A stretch of DNA of 64,000 nucleotides, taken from positions 2,480,001-2,544,000 of the forward strand of contig PZJY01000006.1 in assembly GCA_031472005.1 (NCBI GenBank), given 5' to 3'. The DNA comes from Tetracladium setigerum. Lineage: Eukaryota; Ascomycota; Leotiomycetes; Helotiales. Both the position numbers and the translations under genes were made by a program. Below are positions 23,239-36,202 of this stretch, one piece after another (positions within the stretch are counted from its first letter, which is position 1; the number at the start of each line of letters is the position of its first letter). The notes under the pieces were generated by a model. It did not search any database and was not told where the DNA came from. It saw only the letters and a list, made by a program, of their open reading frames with translations.

Positions 23239-26200
23239 ATTGAATGTCGTGCAGTTCAGCGGGTGGGCTGAGTGGGGTGTGTTGGTTTTCGGGTAAATAT
23301 GTTTGATTTATGGGATGAAAGGAATGAAAAAGAATGAAGTAACGCAATACAGCAGCAGTCCTTGTGAACATATATGTCTGTGGTGCCAGATATGATTCTG
23401 AAGGAAAGGGAAGAGAAAGTGTCGTCGGCCGACTGAGTAGAAGGGGAGCACATGCAATTAATTATATAGAGACTGGAAACAGAGAGAGGATGCGTTGGTG
23501 ACCTGCTAGGGGAAGGGGGCAGTTTTTGCGGGGCAAAGGCTTGTAGATGGTCAAATAAAAAGCCCCAAAATTCTGGGTTAATTTAGACCACAGTGAATCA
23601 CCTGGCATCTCTTCGTGCCCTCACCGTGAAAGGTAGGGATGTCAATACCAACCACCAGCCAGTCAACCTCGGAGAATAATAAGGAGGGCTGACAAGAGTT
23701 GGCTCAGTCTGTAGAGATGGCCAGATGTTGAAACCAACTATTCTGCACCAAGAGACGCCAACTGTAGTTCGTGCATTGCCTTTCAAAGGGCAGGTAGAGA
23801 AGGAAATGAGGTGCAGTATAACACTTACAATAATCTGATCATGTCCGAAATCTTGCCTTCTCGATCACCATCAATACAGAAGTATTGGTGGTTAGAAACG
23901 AGCGACGAGATTCCCTGCTCAGAGTGGGAGCGACTCTCTTCCAGATGCAGGAATTTCTTTCCAGCCTTAAGAGTTCGCAATGAGAATGCGGAAATCTTGG
24001 ATGTTTGAGCGTGGTAATAACCAACAACGAGAATGCGAATAACCTCGCGTGTGTTGTCCAATGTCGCCTTACTTCAAACAACCGTAGCCAAACTGTCCAA
24101 TCGCTCAGTAAGGCTAAAAGATGGGCCATTGTGTTGTCCGCGAGGCGGCGCTAGGTTGAAGAAATCCACCATAAGGCAAATTCGCCTTGCTATAATTTTG
24201 CGAACCGAATGCCAACCACGTCCGGAGCCTTCGACACGCGTAACTTGGTGCTTCTGAAAGAACAGGGCGATTTTTTCAGACAACGCATGTATGTGCGCAT
24301 GTATGTTCGAGGGCGTGTGCATTCAAGGCATTGCGAATGATTGAGAAGAGTACAGGCGATAAATTATCGTCGAATGAAATATGGTGAGGCAAGTACCCAG
24401 GGCAATCGACGATTGATGTGTTGATGCCCAATGTGACGAGGAATTCAACTATTTCGCATGGAACCGCATCTGAGTCGGTCACAACCAAACACCGAGTAGT
24501 GCCACTGAAGACTACACTTGAGGATGAAGCCAAAGGGCTGATGGGATCCAAGCTGATTGTGTAGATCTTTGCTGCTTTCGAGATATCTCATGTTGAGATC
24601 GAACGTTGATGGTTGACAGCGGCATGTCTGAAGGATTTCTGATCCGCCTTCAGCGGTCCTGGCCATGGCCATGTGCGTCCATCGTATCAGACTGTGTTCG
24701 TGAAAGCAATCCAGGGACTTTCCTTCGAGAACCTTTTGAGGCTTCAAGCTTCTGTATCCACAGGTTATGCTGAGGCGGATCCGAAGTAAACCTGGGGCAG
24801 TCCAGCCCACGTAGCGCTTCTCCTTCGGCCTGACCATCATCATGGTTAGATGCGGCACCACAGTGCGGAGGAGTGAGGCATCGTACCTTCTTCATTACTT
24901 CAAGCATCAGGCATTAAGCATCATTCTGCTTAGAGTTAGTTTGGGGCGTTGGTCGTTTGCTTTCGAAATTGGGAGCCCCTATTTTGGTTGCCCGACTTGA
25001 GCTTGAGCAAAATCCCGTGAAAGTCACGTGCGTCCAGCTTGCTTTTCGAACTCTTTCACGTTTTCCTGTTTTTTGTTGTGTATATGGCTTTAGCGAAGTA
25101 GAAGTTAATTCATCAGGTCAATAGACAAAGCAAGATATGAGATGAAATTCTCCCATTCGGTGCTGCCGAGGTATCGAATCCCAATATGAAAAGATCTGCT
25201 GGCTGGCCAGTTGCTGAGAGCCATTTGATTATGGTTAAGAACGAAGAAGAGCATCATCGCAACCCTTAAGTAGCTCCAAATGAATGTTTGTGTCGTTTCG
25301 TTGTGTTCGAAATGCCGGTCGCTTTCCTCAACACTTTAGCTCGTGATTGAAATATTGACATTTGAAACCCCTAAGCCATCTTTGATTTTGATAACCGAGA
25401 AGTGCGGGTAACACAAGAATGGGTACTCACTCTGCACTTCAAACAAACGAGTGGACAGCCAGACGCCATTTGAGAATTTGGCTCGCTAGAGATCTAAAAC
25501 CACACCGTCCTTATTGCCTGAGCATATTCGACCATTTGGTCAAGTATGGTACGGAGGTGACAAACTTTGCACCTTCTCCCCGTGATATGTATAGAGACGA
25601 CTGTCCATAAGACGGTGATTTTGGGTTGTATGCTGTAGTATATTCGTAGCTTTGTCTCCTCTCAAGAGGTTTCGTATGTTGACAAAAGGAGCTCGTTGTT
25701 TATCTAAAAATATCAGTATAGGTCATTAAATTACCTCTAACATCTGGTTGACTTACATACTCCTCGCCTAGTTTCCGGCATCACCTAGCCTCCATGGCTG
25801 ATAACTTCAAACCTCCTCTCCAACTTGCTTTCTCGTGAACTTGCTCAACCTCCGAGATTTCGAAATTGGCAAAGGGCAATTGCTTTTGACATCCCCCACG
25901 CATGCGTTGCTGTGATCTGTATGCATGGGAACTCCTCGAGATGGCCGTTGAACTCCTTTAACCCGGAGCTTCATTTCGAGAACATCTAGGAAGACGAATG
26001 ATCCCCATCCCATTATGATCCAAAAATAGTCTTGATTAGATTCCGGACGACACAAAGATCCAAAGTATTCGTGGGGCAGTATAAATACCGCATTATACTG
26101 TCCGATCGATCGTTCCTCTCTCTCTCTCGAAGTACATAATTTCTCGCTCGCGGTGACCGAAAGGTAATCTCTGAACCCCGTACATATAGAACTCCAAGTA

Positions 26201-27257
26201 TAATAGAAACATATTTTCGAGACAAAATGACCTGGTAACAAAGAGGTATATTGAATCATCCGGTCGGGCAGCGAAAATTTCCATCATGTCAGGTGGTAGT
26301 TGTGCCTGCCCAATCTATCGATTCGCCAGTTGTTGCTGCATAGTCAGGTAACCTACCACCCCAATCATGTTTTTACCCCGTCACACAAATCAACAGCTCA
26401 CTTCCAATAAACTTGGTATTGCTCAATTTTGAGGTGTTTATGGGTTGGTTCGGTGAGCCAGAGTTGGCGTGAGAATGCGTTGTGGTTCTGTGTTGTGGAG
26501 ACGGGGATGGCGGGTCATGATGCAGTCTTTATGCAATCAGTCGCCTATGTGAAAGCTGGTTAGCTGTCATCTTCGTTTGGCAGAGGGGTTGTCTCGAGCC
26601 TACTATTATGCTAAAGTTCCTTTCCATGGGATGACCTAGAGCTTTGGTGATTGTTTTCATGCTGGATTGCTATTCTGGATGCGCGTCAATGGCGTTCCGA
26701 GGGTTTTGTCCGACGCGTCGCGGTGCCAGAGGGGTAAGGTAATTATGGCCAAAGCGGCCCCCCACACTTCACCGTCATAGACTCAAGGTCCCTTGGGACT
26801 TTTTCAATAAAACACCAAATAGAAGTTTGTAAGTAAAGATGTTTATCTTGGTAGGTTGTGAGATGATAGATGGATGGCACTTGGATATGTACCTCAGTGT
26901 GTGTCACGGTGTAGCGGGAAATTGCTTGTACATACAGACTTCTAGAACAGACTTATCTATAGCATCGCACTTCTATGAATTCTAAGTGCCCTGAACTCCC
27001 TGCTGTAAAAGCAAAAAAGAAGAAGAAAACCACCATCCATGATCTTAACTCAGCTCTTGAGAATATCGAACGGAACAAAACCGAAAAAACAAATTTGAAG
27101 TTCCACCCTCTGAAATGCATGTACCCTGTCAAGTGAAAAATCTGAACTCCTCTAGTTTTCCTCAACAGAAGTGAACAGGCAGCAATTCAATGAAAAAGAA
27201 AAGAAAAAGTCTCCAAATAACCAGCCAAACAAAAAGTAAGTCGAAGAAGTGCGCCGC
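23239..27257. other. Gene-poor region with a degenerate ORF cluster
   Basis: Apart from the relic at 23825-24923, I see no supportable gene. A minus-strand open frame at 25807-26259 ends in a basic tail, but it has no motif and its membrane prediction is weak. Confidence 0.4.
23825..24923 (-). pseudogene. Decayed ankyrin-repeat-like gene (tentative)
   Basis: Minus-strand coding-like blocks lie in order but in different frames. RTAEGGSEILQTC and CEIVEFLVTLGINTSIVDC followed by PGYLPHHIS resemble ankyrin repeats (the usual pattern is EIVELLLxxGADVNAxD, then GxTPLHxA). A further block, LTERLDSLATVV, is followed by an in-frame TGA and then SKATLDNTREVIRILVVGYY with no change of frame. That TGA could come from CGA by C-to-T mutation. 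A possible intron with GTACGA donor, TCTAACC branch and CAG acceptor lies at about 24831-24887. No full reading frame can be built, so this is either a pseudogene or a gene with errors. Confidence 0.3.
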
Positions 27258-28300
27258 TTAGAAGGTGGAAGACCGACGAGGACCGTCTGGTTGTTGGTCA
27301 TTGCCGAGCACACCTTGCGATGATCTTGCATCGGAAGACTGTTGTTGTTGTTGAGTTCCAATAATCGTTGGACTGTTTAAACGTTAGCAGATTCCGAGAA
27401 TCAGACCGAGGGTTGTACTTACGCTCGACTGAACCACCTATCAACTCCACTGCCCTCATCTTCGTCATCCTTCTCATCGTTATCATCTGAATCGGACTCG
27501 CTCTCCTCGAGCTTGCGACCGTTAATTTTAGCCCATATAACCTCGACTTGATGTTTGAAGACCCAGCCAATGGCAGCGAAGACGAGAACAGGTGTGCCTA
27601 AAGCGACAGCCCAGGGAGGATTCTTGACGCTGCTGAGGACGATCCAAAATTGGACTGCCACTCCGAGGATGGCGATGAGGCTGCCCATTGTGAGGACGGC
27701 TGTATGCAACACATTAATTTCGTTGTACTGCCGAAATGCGGATGGATGAGATGGGATGGGATGAAATGCAAGATGAAGAAGTATGAAATACAGGAGGGAG
27801 AGAGAAACAGGGGACTTACACCAGAATCCCCAGTACAAGAACATCAGGTCTTCACCGTCGCAAAACTCAATATTGAACAATGCAAAGCATTCCATTATGG
27901 CACATGCAGCAACGAGGATGAGACAGGTGCAAACGACATTTGCTGAGCGTCGGTGAGCTTTGCGATTCCGACGTCTCATGGCCTTGAGAGTGCTGGGGCT
28001 ACGTGGGGTGCCCTGTTCCTCATCAAACTTCTTCTCGGCCTCCCTGAGACTCTCGGTCATGCTGAAGTCGTTGTTAGCTCTGCATGTTCATCTGTTGTAC
28101 CGGTTTTGTAAGGTACATGAAAGGTTGGTTGAAAGGGTGCCTTACTTGTGCCATTCAACCGCGCAAAGAACCATCATGAACAGAACAGCAAAAAAGAGGA
28201 ACCAGTAGACAATATTGGCCTGGGCGAGAGTGAGATGGCTCATAAATCGAGCGTAGTGAGCGCATTGCTCTGGGTTGATTTCAGACCATTTTCCGACCAT
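27258..28300 (-). CDS. Uncharacterised fungal membrane protein, 262 aa
   Basis: Four exons: 28300-28146, 28061-27820, 27699-27423 and 27372-27258. The sum is exactly 263 codons and the introns have GTAAGG, GTAAGT and GTAAGT donors. Start MVGKWSEINPEQC. Hydrophobic spans are NIVYWFLFFAVLFMMVLCAV, VVCTCLILVAACAIMECFAL, VLTMGSLIAILGVAVQFWIV and AVALGTPVLVFAAIGWVF, giving a four-helix topology. A basic loop (KAMRRRNRKAHRRSANV) follows span 1, and the C-terminus is acidic (ESESDSDDNDEKDDEDEG) and then Gln-rich. There is no signal peptide. The layout resembles small tetraspan proteins of the fungal endomembrane system, but I recognise no family. Confidence 0.75.
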
Positions 28301-31300
28301 CTTGACAGTCCAAAGAGATGTGTTTTGCGATTTAAGTGACGGGATTGAGAGACACGTTTGTCAACGAAGGAATGCGCCGAGACGTTATAGTTCGTGTTGG
28401 TTGGCGTTGACGAAAGCCTTTGACGTGAAAAATCTCAGGTGTAGGATAGGTCTGGGTAGATGGACGACTAAAAGGATTATATTGCGAAGGTTGGAGACTG
28501 GGCTAATTACTAGCGTCGACGACTGGGGCGTTGTAGAGACGGAAAGCGATAACCTGTGGAGTATTGATTTCTTGCTTTGTTGACATTGGCAAGAGAAGCT
28601 TAGATAGTGAGGCAAGAGCGATCTGGGGAGGAAGAGCAAAAGTACATATATTCGACGATAGATGTGGGGAGAGGAGAAGGACTACTCCGTTGTGGATAAG
28701 CTTGCGTTGCTTGATGCTCTCAATTTCATGACTTGTACAGTAGAGAAGAATCCGGAGCAACGTTGATAAGGTACACTCGTGCGACATTTCTCCAGTTCCT
28801 CCTCCACATGGTCCACACCCAAGAAGTGCTGTGTGTACAGACAGAGTGGAATAGAGTCCACTTGATATCAGCCAAGGTTTGTGCTGTTATGGATGAGTAG
28901 TACGGAGGTACCTGCTGCAAAGTAAAAAGCATAATTTAAGTGTGGCAGAATTGGTGGAAATGAGCATCAGTTGTGGACGACAGATGTCAATCAATCCATC
29001 ACACTCCTGATCTATCCCTCAAGACTGCTCAACAGCACAGCCAAGTTAACACAACAGTCTTTGTAAACCTCAACTTTTCTTGTACTATCCTCATATCTCC
29101 CCTTAGACATCACTCAAACGCTAGCCATTGTCAAGGAGAGGAACTTCTCAATTTTAAGCCACTACTGCCCAAGTACCGCTTTAGTGGCGTCAATCCCGGC
29201 CTCATTGAGCTTAACTTGACGCACAATGCCATCTCCCTTATCGCCATGACTCTTTGACTCGCTGTTCAAGTCGATGGCGTTTGTATCGGAGTCGTGAAAA
29301 AGAACGTTGAGCCAAGAAGCGCCCAGGCACAGGATCTACATCGGCACCTTGGCACGCCGGGACTTGATAAGGGGCCAGCCGTAGAAAATGTCCGGAATAG
29401 ACAGCGGATGTCGAATCAGAGCACATCACCAAGTGATTGTGGACTCAGATTAGTACGTCTTTGTTGTGGCATTGCTTATTGCGTCGTCATACTTGAAGCA
29501 ATGTTCTTAACTGCCAGGTTGAGAACACAGTTTGTGGAGATATACTTCGATGCTGATGTGGATATCAGGCCGCGACGTTGTCTGGGATTGAAGATGAGTT
29601 TGTGTAGATTGTAAATGCAATATTCTGGAAATTAATGGCATGGGTGCAGTCTGAGCCTCAATTGAATATTGCTTATTTGTCTTGCCAGATTGGAAGTGAG
29701 ATTGACGCGGTTGGCAGGCTTCTTTCCCGGCACGGGTGGCTGTTGTTCCACGGGTCCACGCATTGGTATGGAACCATCCCTGCTTGGTATTTCTTGGAAG
29801 CGACTGAATCAGAGAGCCAGGGGTTGCTTTTGTGGTCAAGCTGTAATCAGATCTCTCTTGGCCGGTAGTCTTTTCCAAGTGGAGATGTCACTCAATTGCC
29901 GGAAGTGGCATGCATACTCGCTTGAGACTAGTATCGACCGGCTATCTGGGCAAGAAGAGATCTTCCTTTGTGCGCGCGTACAAACGTTGGTTGTGTTTCA
30001 ATACCTGCCAGATGTTTATCTCGAGTCTCACTGCAGTCGGAGAAGCTCCGTACAATTCTCTTGCAAGTGTCGGTTTCCTTCCATTTTCCGGATTTGTGTA
30101 CCTTGCCGTTGACATGAATCCACTTTGGGAGTACCGAAATTTCCCCAGAGTTAGCAGAGCTGCTAGAATTAGGGAATAGTTTAGATGGAGGGAATGAACG
30201 TTAGGAGCGTAACCCCAGATTTCAATCCGATTTCACCCGGATTGTATCTCACAGCCATGACTTTGGTGTACCTTCCAGAGTGACATGTATGCCGCAGCAA
30301 AGTCATTCGTAACACTGCCCAGTCTGGCACAACACTTTGGCATGCTTGGTAACATTTCCGCGTGGACATAACGTCTTCAATGAAATCATGGTTCGTTTCA
30401 CGGGTGACTGGGCTTTATGTGCTGGCGTTTGGAGGCTTATGGTGACACCCTGAGATGATGATAATCCATGCTAGGGCTTTGGGGACAAGGCCCCTCGTCC
30501 CGCGCAAGGTTTTGGTGGGTTGAGCCATCTGCTCTGTGTGGATTCCGGAATTTCCTTGCCCCGTAAAGCAGCCATGTAGATTTGCGAAGAAAAAGCTCCA
30601 ACTGAAAGGAAATTTAATATCTTCCAGGTATCAACAAACGAACTGCGAACGGATGGGATCCGGGAGACTGTCTGGGCTGAGATGTCTCAGCCAGCGTCGT
30701 TGAGAATTCGCCTGATGCTACCCAACTCCTTGGGAAAGTCCCCAGAAAAAGCAATCCTCAACGAAGGTGAACCCCAAGACTTTTGTTCCTTGAACATGTT
30801 CTGTTCGGAGTCCGGGATATCCCAATCCTAGACAAAGCATCAAGACCCTTGGTCCCCGAAAGCTGTCCTTGCTTCAGGCAGCGGTCGGTTCAAGGCTTGT
30901 AAACATACAGACCCTCCTCTTAGATCTCTGTTGACTTAGGAAGACTGCAGTAACATTTCTATTGCCGACAAACCAAGAGCAAAGTGTGGACGCATTGTCA
31001 AGAGAGAGAAAATTTTCCCAGTCCTTCTGACCTGGTTGACAGCTTCGATTCTCTTCAACAGGCAACGCTCAACAGCACCATCATTCCTTACAAAAGGTCG
31101 CAAATGCAATGGATAGCGAATAGAGACGTATGCGATTGCAGGACGTTTCCGGATGAGGAGGTAGTCCATGAGGCTTGTCCGGTTGCAATCGATAAACCGT
31201 CGAAGCGCAGTGAAGGTGACTCAGTCATAAAGGAGACAATATGTTCGGTGATAAGAGGCACCCGAGGCGCCGGGGATGAGAGGATGATTTCCCATCATGG

Positions 31301-34094
31301 GCTTGGAAATTGCGATAGAATGGTTGTGCAAAGAAGAGATGGCGTTGGCGTTGTTATTGTCACAAGAAGAGGCTGATGCGGTCGTGCACACCCTGCGAAA
31401 ATCCTTTCAGGGGTGGCTTTAGGCTGAAATTGCCTGTATTAACACCTTCAATATCGTTCCTTCTGTTCAAGTTTAAAAAAAAAAGTAACTATAAGCGTTT
31501 ATTAAAATTGCCACGACTTCACGAATCTGAAGTTCAGTATTAAAAAAATCAGGATGATAAAAAGAGGTAAGTAGCTGGAACTATTCGCTCTTGAATCAGT
31601 GAACTGGCGCTTGTTACAACGCCGACATTGTATTTTCTCACATAGATACAATAACTAGAGTCAAATACCCTTCCAAAGCGAAAGCGCAAAAAGAAGACAC
31701 AAACCGAATCCCTAATCCTCTTTCGATCCAAAAGTCTCACAACAATTTTACAGCAAGTTCACCCTCACTCCACCAAATCCCTTGGCAAACCCCCATAACC
31801 TTGGCGTTAAGCGATCAACAGCATAACTTTCACAGCCTCATCCGACCCCCACTGACTTGGAACTACCTTGGTACTAAAGCTTGGGGAAACATACAAGTGT
31901 CAAGTTAGTCTGATCTGGAGTTCTAAACTCCGAATGAAATAATGTCGGGTTTTGAAGGCAACGGACAACTTCCGAATTCTTGGGTTTGGGGGAGAGTCAG
32001 GGGGTATGATGTCAGTACAGCGGTGGGTTTCTGGGTATAATTTCGATATCTTGAATGTTGTTGAATGGTCTTTGTGAGATTTTGATTTTCTGAGCGGTGG
32101 TGGTGGTGGTGCAAATATGTTGGAGAGTGTTGTTTGGATGATCGGAGAAATCGTGATTAGTTGTTTCTTGACTGACAGTAGAATGTTGAGGATCAACTCA
32201 ACGAGATAGGATTAGATCTGCGGTAAGTAATCTGATCTTCCTTATCGACATCCATCTCGATTCTGGCGTATATTTAGAGCGTTTCGAAAGAAAGGGACTC
32301 TAAGGTTCCACACTCTCTTCCGTCGAATTGTGTTGATACGCGCAATGACGTGCATAGGACCTGATGTCATGACGACAGAGGAATATCAAAGTCACAAAGT
32401 AACTTCGACATACTCTCCAAAGCATTATGCGTGAAAACACACGACTCATTCTTAAAACAGTACGATTTTAGAAAAGTTTTCCACGGCTTGTCTTGAATCC
32501 TTTTTCGAAAAGGGACGATCCGCCTCCACAGCCGCGCAGGCCCATTTCCCACACCTGAAAAATAACACATTACTCAGCCAACCGGGGATTTTTTAATTAC
32601 CGACTAATTCCCCTTTCTACATTTCACTTTCAGACCTTTGACTAGAACTGTATTAGTGTGGACATATTTTCACTGCCGGTGAGGGTTGGGGAGCGATGTG
32701 TGGTGGGGGTTGTTGTTTACTTCCTTTCGAGTCTAGACTTTACCGAGTCTTGGAATTGAAGTGCTGTTGATCTTTTGGCGTTGATCCCTCTGATTTGAAA
32801 GGAGAAAAAGGTCTAGATCGAGTTGTACTTTAGGGTGCAAATACCTCAGACTAGAAAATTATTCGGAGCAACTCGGGAACCGAGGATACTGCAGTCAGTG
32901 CTGGAGGACGCGGAAGTTGGATTGAGAAGTCTGTATGATTGACGGATTCAAGCTGTTGTTGGACTGGGAAAGTAGAATGAAGCACCTGAATGCACAAGGA
33001 CGCGTAATGCCATCGTTTTCATCGTCGTTGCTCCTGTAATTTGTTGATGGTTATCGTGCAGTCTCCTGTAGATATGGAGCTTGGATGCGCGAGGACTCGC
33101 AATTGCACCAGTTCAAGTATTTGGCACTTGGACTACTCTTTTAGATAGTGTATGATGTTTCAGTGCCATTGAGAGACAAGAAGTGGATATTTGGTGAACG
33201 ACATGAAGGAATGCAAATTTGGAAAGCAGCGGATCTGCTCGTTGTAGGCAACGTCACCTGCTGCCAGCCCGTCCTTCAATTCGCAAGTCTCTGCATAAAA
33301 TACCTATTTATTGGAAAAGCTCGCCCTCTGAATCTGGCGTAGAGAGCTCAGAGAACTTAGCATTTTCTCAGCCTGGTTCGTTTGCTGAATGGACCCTGAT
33401 GGAGTGTGATCGAAGATGGCGGCACCGACTTCGATTCCAACTACTCCCGTAATTTTCTCCCTCTCTCTCAGCAGTGTTCAAAGAGCTTTCAAAAGCTTCT
33501 TCACCACGCCCAAGATAGCTTCAATTGGTGGCTATGTCGCTGTTGGGTTTGACTCGAAGTGTTTTTGTGTCTTCTCTGGCTTTGTTGGCCAACACATTCA
33601 GCACTTTTACTCCAAGACCATTTTCAAGTATAGTGCCACAAATTCTTTTGCTTTCCTCAATCATAGAAACTATTGATTACAGATCAACACCACCAACCTA
33701 TCAGATGTCCCATGATTCTGCTTTATTCGCTTCATTTCCAAGACTTCCAAATCCCACCTGAGATATTAAAGGGTTTCTCATCGATCTCAGTTTCACTCGA
33801 CGAACTTGAGTAGTTCAATGTCTAACTTGTAAATGCTGTCACTAATTATGTTATAATACGTCTTGTATAGCATATGAGTCGGTAATTCCGATGGTTGCAT
33901 GAGTATGGTGTCAACGTTGATATTCTTTCATGTTCTATAAAACCGAGTCCCAGCTCACTTTCTCCATCAATTCAAATTTCCATTTTCTTTGGAAAGAAAA
34001 TCATGCTCATCCTTCAACCACACCGAAGAAACGAAGATCTCTCAGAAATCCAAGATGCCACCTTGCTCTCCTCCCTCCACCAGTTCAGTCCCTC
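28301..34094. other. Gene-poor region, about 5.8 kb
   Basis: No gene could be supported. Open frames reach 147 codons (29669-30112) but lack motifs, splice-consistent partners and biased codon use. The left 500 bp is the promoter side of the tetraspan gene. Confidence 0.45.
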
Positions 34095-34673
34095 TCAAAG
34101 CTCCGGACACGTCTTCAAAACCCCTGGCTCATCCATCTCCATCTCCCACAAGGTTCTCCCCATCACTCTCTGCAAAAACCAAACATGATGTCCCACCAAA
34201 CCCTTTGACGATCCCTCCTCAGCAGCCTCATCCACGAAATTATCCAAGCACTTCGTATCATCCGGATCCATGGCCCCGCCATCATGCAACTCTCTCACCA
34301 GTTTCAAGGCATGAAACAGGCTTCTGTCGGATGCGACGATGAGTTTATCTATTAGAGCGTTTTCTTCTTCTTCGGTTTCTTCTTCGCTGGCGAGGCTGAA
34401 GATGGCGGAGATCATTATTGTGGAATGTTGATGAAGTTGAAGGATTTGTTTTTGCATGATGTTGATTTTGGAACGTCTTTCGGTGAGTCCGGGGTTGGGA
34501 TCGCTGTATGAGGCAATGGATGCGCTGTCAGAGGAGTCGCTGTCAGAGGAATCACTATCGGAGGAGTCGTTGTCAGAGGAGTGGGTGGAGGAAGTTCTAT
34601 GTGTCTGCTTGAGGGAGTTCGTAGACTTTTCCTTGATAGCTTCCTTGTCGGTAACTTCGTGAGGGGAAGGCAT
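34095..34673 (-). CDS. Hypothetical Ser/Asp-repeat protein, about 192 aa
   Basis: Open frame from ATG 34673 (MPSPHEVTDKEAIKEK) to the stop at 34095. The frame stays open upstream without an ATG, so an upstream exon is possible. Residues about 32-50 hold an SSDSD-type acidic repeat, encoded by a 15-bp minisatellite (34526-34585). The second half looks folded: IMQKQILQLHQHSTIMISAI, LIDKLIVASDRSLFHALKLV, then DDTKCLDNFVDEAAEE. There is no signal peptide or known domain. It is head to tail with the peroxidase on the same strand, about 470 bp downstream of the peroxidase stop. Confidence 0.5.
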   Translation of the reverse strand: MPSPHEVTDKEAIKEKSTNSLKQTHRTSSTHSSDNDSSDSDSSDSDSSDSASIASYSDPNPGLTERRSKINIMQKQILQLHQHSTIMISAIFSLASEEETEEEENALIDKLIVASDRSLFHALKLVRELHDGGAMDPDDTKCLDNFVDEAAEEGSSKGLVGHHVWFLQRVMGRTLWEMEMDEPGVLKTCPEL

Positions 34674-35142
34674 CTTCACGATCGGTTTATCAGTTATTCT
34701 TGAATCAGCTGAGGTTTGTTGAAGTGCGAGCAATGTTAAAAGGAGATTGTTCGTAATGGGAAGTGGGTTGAGTCAGGAAGTGGAAAGAATTTTTCCAAGG
34801 AATTTACAGAGTCTTTTATAAGAGAAATTCTTAAGTTCTGATTCACCGAGTCGAATGCGATCGCTTGGGGTTGAAGAATCACTGCCAAAATATACCTGGT
34901 CGAGGCTTCTGAGAATGAAACTTGGCGTTGAATCAATTTGGAGATGGTGATTCACTCCAGGTGTCTTGAGCCAGTAACTCATGGCGTGTCATTGTAATAT
35001 CAATATCAATTTAATGGGTTTGAAATCAACGAGTTGAAGTGAATTGGATTCAAAGGTAATAATTATCAATAGTTTCTTGATCAAGTGCTACTACAAGAAT
35101 ATACATCATAAAAAGCGAACTTTCTTCCTCGAGAACAATCAA
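34674..35142. other. Intergenic
   Basis: Separates the Ser/Asp-repeat gene from the peroxidase 3' end. AT-rich, with no gene or repeat recognised. Confidence 0.5.
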
Positions 35143-36202
35143 TCAAGCCATCCTATCACCAATAGGCATGGCCTTCATTTCCCTCTTACTACTTGTCGAT
35201 CTCGGAATCACACCCGTACAATCAATCAAATTCGAACTTCCACCCGGCACACCCAACAAGGCCATCCTACCCATAGCATCCGCAAACGACCCTGTCCACT
35301 TCCCTGGTTATTCACGAATCCCTTAAACTCCTTCCCAACAACCGGGTGTGCCGCAAGATTGATATCACTCTGGAATGGCACAACATTCGGTGGTGGAGTC
35401 AAGGTATTCTGGTAGTAATGCACATCCCAAATACCAGGCGTGTCGTCCTGCGCGGCGCCAAATGGGATGTCGGCTTGTCCAAATGCTTTGCTGGTGCTGT
35501 GGGCGCCCAAGAGCGCAGCAAGATCTCGGGCGCTGAAGCCTTTGTCGGAAAAGAGCTTGAAGAGGCTGGCTCCGTCGGCGTGGACGTTTGGGAGTAGGTT
35601 GTTGGGATTGGCAACTGAGGAGTCTTTGCGGCCTACGAAAGTGGGAACTCGAGGTCCTTGCGGGCATGTAACGATTGCTACCGATGAGGCAACTTGGATC
35701 AAATCTGCCATTGTGACTGATGGGTATTTTTTCTTGAGGGCCGTGAATGTATCTGAGATGGCTTGAAGGCCGTTGTTTTCTGGGCGGTCGTAGGCTTCAC
35801 GGGCGAGAACCAAAGAACCGTCACAACCCCCTGTGGCTCCCTGGGAAGAATCCCATGTTCCACAGTCGTGGAATGCAGCCTGCAGAGAAATAAAATTAGC
35901 TTTGTCAGTTTTGACAGAATGATATTGAGGTGACGAACTCTGATGGCTGCACGAGCGTTGTCATTGCATTGACTAGGAGTGACGCTGTTGTCGAGGAACA
36001 AGGCCGTTAACTCTGGGACTATCGTTGACCATATTGCAGGGCAATTGAGCCCTTTCCGTCTGCTGAGAGCTGGAATTGTGCGTTTGATGAATTCGAGGGA
36101 TGGTTCACTGTAGGATGCGAGAGTATCGCGAACTTCTACAATACTGATGGCATTGACAGCTGTGGCTGCCGCAGATATGGCAACAAGCTTTTTGAAATGC
36201 AT
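35143..36202 (-). CDS. Secreted class II haem peroxidase (ligninase-like; one frame break)
   Basis: Fungal class II peroxidase, oxidising substrates with H2O2 outside the cell. Exon 1 is 36202-35939 and exon 2 is 35879-35143; about 333 aa after repair. Signal peptide MHFKKLVAISAAATAVNA. The distal haem site is IRAAFHDCGTW (distal Arg and His), spanning the intron. The proximal His is in ARDLAALLGAHSTSKAFG. CDGSLVLAREAYDRPEN and MADLIQVASSVAIVTCPQGP are typical of the fold, as are the cysteines. The intron has an unusual GTTCGT donor. The frame breaks at the CCC run 35302-35304 (GGG on the coding strand). One more base continues into KWTGSFADAMGRMALLGVP and a tail to the stop at 35143. Whether it oxidises Mn or has a surface Trp cannot be settled by eye. 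Confidence 0.88.

Noticed and set aside
25807..26259. 150-codon minus ORF with a basic end
   Set aside because: No family, no partner exons and repeats of simple sequence (RERE); too weak to list as a gene.
29669..30112. 147-codon plus ORF in the gene-poor block
   Set aside because: Cys-rich only by chance codons; no signal peptide, no splice-consistent partner, and an antisense frame is equally open.
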